A stretch of 14,138 nt of DNA from JBGTKH01 sp041744735 (GTDB lineage Bacteria; Planctomycetota; Planctomycetia; Pirellulales; Pirellulaceae): NCBI GenBank assembly GCA_041744735.1, contig JBGTKH010000480.1, positions 1 through 14,138 of the forward strand, read 5' to 3'. Under the pieces are notes generated by a model, which saw only the letters and a program-made list of their open reading frames with translations, did not search any database and was not told the origin of the DNA. Below are positions 12,357-14,138 of this stretch, in pieces (the stretch's first letter is position 1; the number at the start of each line of letters is the position of its first letter). A program made the position numbers and the translations under genes.

Positions 12357-13778
12357 TCACCCAATTTCATACGTCACGCTGCCGTGGTGTTGAGCGCGGG
12401 AGATGCGATCCATGGCGTACAGGCCGGCCAGGATGAATTCGACGCATGACGCGCGCACCGCCGCATCTTCCGAGGCGTTCAGTTCAAACGCTTTATCCCA
12501 CACGGGCGGCACGCGCTTCAGACGCTGGGCGTAATGCGACGAGGGCAGCATGTCGCCGACTTCGATCTTCACGCCGCGGCTGAAGATTTCGGCGATCTCG
12601 GACAGGCCGTGCTTGTCGATGTATTCCTCGAATACGGCGCGGATCGCCTCGGCCACCACGGCGTCGAGCACCTGCCGCTCGGACATTTGATGGCTGCCCA
12701 TCAGGTCCAATTCCAACTTGCCCAGCGACGAAGAGTAGATGTGCCCCAGGTCGCTGATCCGCGGCACGGCCGGCTTCTCGCCGAGCACCACGGATCGCTG
12801 CCGCGCGCTGGCGATCATCGTGCGATAGTTAGCGATGCTGAAGCGTGCCGAGACGCCGGACTGGTGGTCGATGTACTTTGACTTGCGCGCCTGAATCGTA
12901 ATTTGCTCGATGATCTCGCGCATGAAGTACGGCACGACGACTGGGTATTGGCCGTTCAGTTCCACGCCCGACTCTTGTTCCATAATCTGGATGCCCAAAT
13001 CGCGCTGCCGCGGATAATGCGTGTGAACGACCGAGCCGATACGGTCTTTGAGCTGCGGAATTACCTTGCCGCTGCGATTGTACGTGGCCGGGTTGGCGGA
13101 AAACAGAATCAGCACGTCGATGTCGAAACGAATCGGGTAGCCGCGAATCTGCACGTCGCGCTCTTCGAGAATATTGAACAGGCCCACCTGCACCAACTCG
13201 TCCAACTCCGGCAACTCGTTGATCGCAAAGATGCCGCGGTGCATGCGTGGGATCAGTCCGAAATGCAGTGCCTCTTCGGCCGACATGCTGATGCCGCCGG
13301 CCAACTTTGCCGGGTCGATCTCGCCGATGATGTCGGCGAATTTGGTGCCGGGCGCGAGGCGTTCCGCATATCGCTGCTCGCGCGGCCACCAGCCGATGGG
13401 CACTTCCTCTTCCGCATGCGTGGCCACGAACTGTCGGCCCGCGCGGCTGATTGGCCGGAATGGATCGTCGTGAAACGGTGCATCCGGAATGTCGAGGTAC
13501 GGAATCTCCGGGTCCAAAAACCGCACCAGCGAACGCATCAGCCGGCTCTTGGCCTGTCCCTTCTCGCCCAGAAACAACATGTCGTGGCTGGCCAGGATCG
13601 CCAGATTGATCTCGGGAATCACGGTGTCGTCGTAGCCGATGATGCCCGGAAACAATTCGCCGCCGCCGGCCAGCATGCGGATGAAATTGTCGTAAATCTC
13701 GCGTTTGACGTTCTTCGACTGCCAGCCGCTCTCGCAAAGCTGCCGCAAATTGGTTGGTTTCGCTGGATTGTTTGTCAT
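12357..13778 (-). CDS. MoxR/ChlI-type AAA+ ATPase (magnesium-chelatase-like)
   Basis: A 473-residue protein, choosing ATG 13778; an in-frame GTG at 13832 lacks support. Walker A is GEKGQAKS at 71-78. Walker B is GIFAINELPEL at 182-192, with Asn in place of the usual Asp before the catalytic Glu188. Sensor 1 is LFSANP at 225-230, and an arginine-finger-like PQLKDRIG lies at 241-248. The helical insert VQVGLFNILEERDVQIRGYPIRF (197-218) is the ChlI/BchI/MoxR signature. Such ATPases work as chaperone-like remodelers, usually with a VWA-domain protein encoded next door; none is visible downstream, where the Uma2 gene lies 123 bp away. Database labels may call it 'sigma-54 interacting', but it lacks the GAFTGA loop of sigma-54 activators. 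Confidence 0.88.
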   Translation of the reverse strand: MTNNPAKPTNLRQLCESGWQSKNVKREIYDNFIRMLAGGGELFPGIIGYDDTVIPEINLAILASHDMLFLGEKGQAKSRLMRSLVRFLDPEIPYLDIPDAPFHDDPFRPISRAGRQFVATHAEEEVPIGWWPREQRYAERLAPGTKFADIIGEIDPAKLAGGISMSAEEALHFGLIPRMHRGIFAINELPELDELVQVGLFNILEERDVQIRGYPIRFDIDVLILFSANPATYNRSGKVIPQLKDRIGSVVHTHYPRQRDLGIQIMEQESGVELNGQYPVVVPYFMREIIEQITIQARKSKYIDHQSGVSARFSIANYRTMIASARQRSVVLGEKPAVPRISDLGHIYSSSLGKLELDLMGSHQMSERQVLDAVVAEAIRAVFEEYIDKHGLSEIAEIFSRGVKIEVGDMLPSSHYAQRLKRVPPVWDKAFELNASEDAAVRASCVEFILAGLYAMDRISRAQHHGSVTYEIG

Positions 13779-13881
13779 GATTTGTTCGTTTGTGTCACGG
13801 GAATTCAAAGCTTTCGTGGCATTATAGCGCACGGCCAGCCGGTTACCAACGACTCCCGCGCAGAGGTAGTGGCACGTTCTA

Positions 13882-13926
13882 GTAGCCGAAGTCGTGAGAC
13901 TTCGGAAGTGTGACCACTTCTGCTAC
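13882..13926. repeat. REP-like nested inverted repeat (three-way junction)
   Basis: An outer stem GTAGC/GCTAC (13882-13886 with 13922-13926) encloses two hairpins. The first is CGAAGTC-GTGA-GACTTCG (13887-13904); the second is GAAGTG-TGAC-CACTTC (13905-13920). Only T13921 is left unpaired outside the loops. The compact symmetry and intergenic location are those of a dispersed REP/palindromic element. It lies between the AAA+ gene and the partial gene at the right edge. Confidence 0.65.
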
Positions 13927-13969
13927 GTCACGTATGGCCAGTTGGGGGTGCATTCGGACAATTGTTTTT

Positions 13970-14137
13970 TTAGGCGGCGATACTGTTTTGTTGGCTCGCA
14001 CGGTTGGTTGTCGAGGGGCGATAGAACGCGCTGCCGGGGCGGGAGAGGATGAACTCGCTGAGTCGGTCCCGGTCGTCGCAGAGCACCGCGCCGCGGACTT
14101 GCAGAATCGCTTCGCAGCCACTGGGACGCTTCCACGA
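13970..14137 (-). CDS. C-terminal end of a possible ISKra4-like transposase (partial)
   Basis: A minus-strand frame enters from the right edge and ends at 13970-13972, giving 55 residues. It reads WKRPSGCEAILQVRGAVLCDD, then RLSEFILSRPGSAFYRPST. The 'W-x-R-P-x-G-x-EAILQ[LV]RAA.L..DDRL..F...RPG...YR' pattern recalls C-termini of ISKra4-type transposases, but this is from memory of the family and only the tail is present. Two other overlapping frames here look like shadows, since they read as Ser/Arg/Pro-rich random sequence. Confidence 0.4.
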   Translation of the reverse strand, partial: SWKRPSGCEAILQVRGAVLCDDRDRLSEFILSRPGSAFYRPSTTNRASQQNSIAA

Positions 14138-14138
14138 T

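Noticed and set aside
12903..13913. A 336-codon plus-strand frame opposite the AAA+ gene
   Set aside because: The minus strand has all AAA+ motifs in order; the plus frame reads as His/Arg/Asp-rich shadow with no domain.

Overview
The window looks like a chromosomal accessory segment of a planctomycete, probably of the Pirellulales type. The main pointers are a DUF1559 pseudopilin-like protein with the H-x9-DG signature followed by a small lipoprotein, a planctomycete-style MoxR/ChlI AAA+ ATPase, a Uma2 nuclease, and patchy Shine-Dalgarno use. No tRNA, rRNA or CRISPR was seen. Both edges carry C-terminal ends of genes running off the window: an ISAs1-like transposase on the left (good match) and a possible ISKra4-like transposase on the right (tentative).

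Positions 263-3712 hold an MgtC/SapB membrane protein, a small lipoprotein, a divergent DUF3309 mini-membrane gene, and a two-gene unit: a QEGLA/DUF1704 (MATCAP-like) protein that has apparently lost its catalytic core by an in-frame deletion, then an intact GshB-like ATP-grasp ligase. A bidirectional hairpin terminator at 3729-3756 separates this unit from the next block.

Positions 3770-6146 (minus strand) carry a compact operon of small membrane proteins. A CsbD-DUF883 fusion, three ElaB/YqjD-like anchors, a YqjE-like holin-family protein and one more tail-anchored peptide follow each other with short gaps or overlaps. A DUF1328 (YtjA) gene sits just upstream. Positions 6566-9469 (plus strand) carry a coiled-coil lipoprotein, a stand-alone CsbD, a cysteine-rich desulforedoxin-like mini-protein, a PRC-barrel protein, a DUF892 (YciE/YciF) ferritin-like protein, a remnant of a cation diffusion facilitator, and a Rho_N/'plasmid stabilization' protein. 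Together these form an envelope and general-stress island.

Four genes of this island (DUF3309, DUF1328, the coiled-coil lipoprotein, the Rho_N protein) have a GG-N10-GC element 63-81 nt upstream of the start codon that resembles a sigma-54 promoter. Two of these lie back to back in the 6147-6565 intergenic region. I infer a small sigma-54-linked stress regulon; this is the most coherent 'system' in the window.

Positions 9787-13778 are more typical planctomycete chromosome: DUF1559 protein, lipoprotein, Uma2 nuclease with a long coiled-coil tail, and AAA+ ATPase. A striking 45-nt nested inverted repeat (REP-like, predicted three-way junction) lies at 13882-13926.
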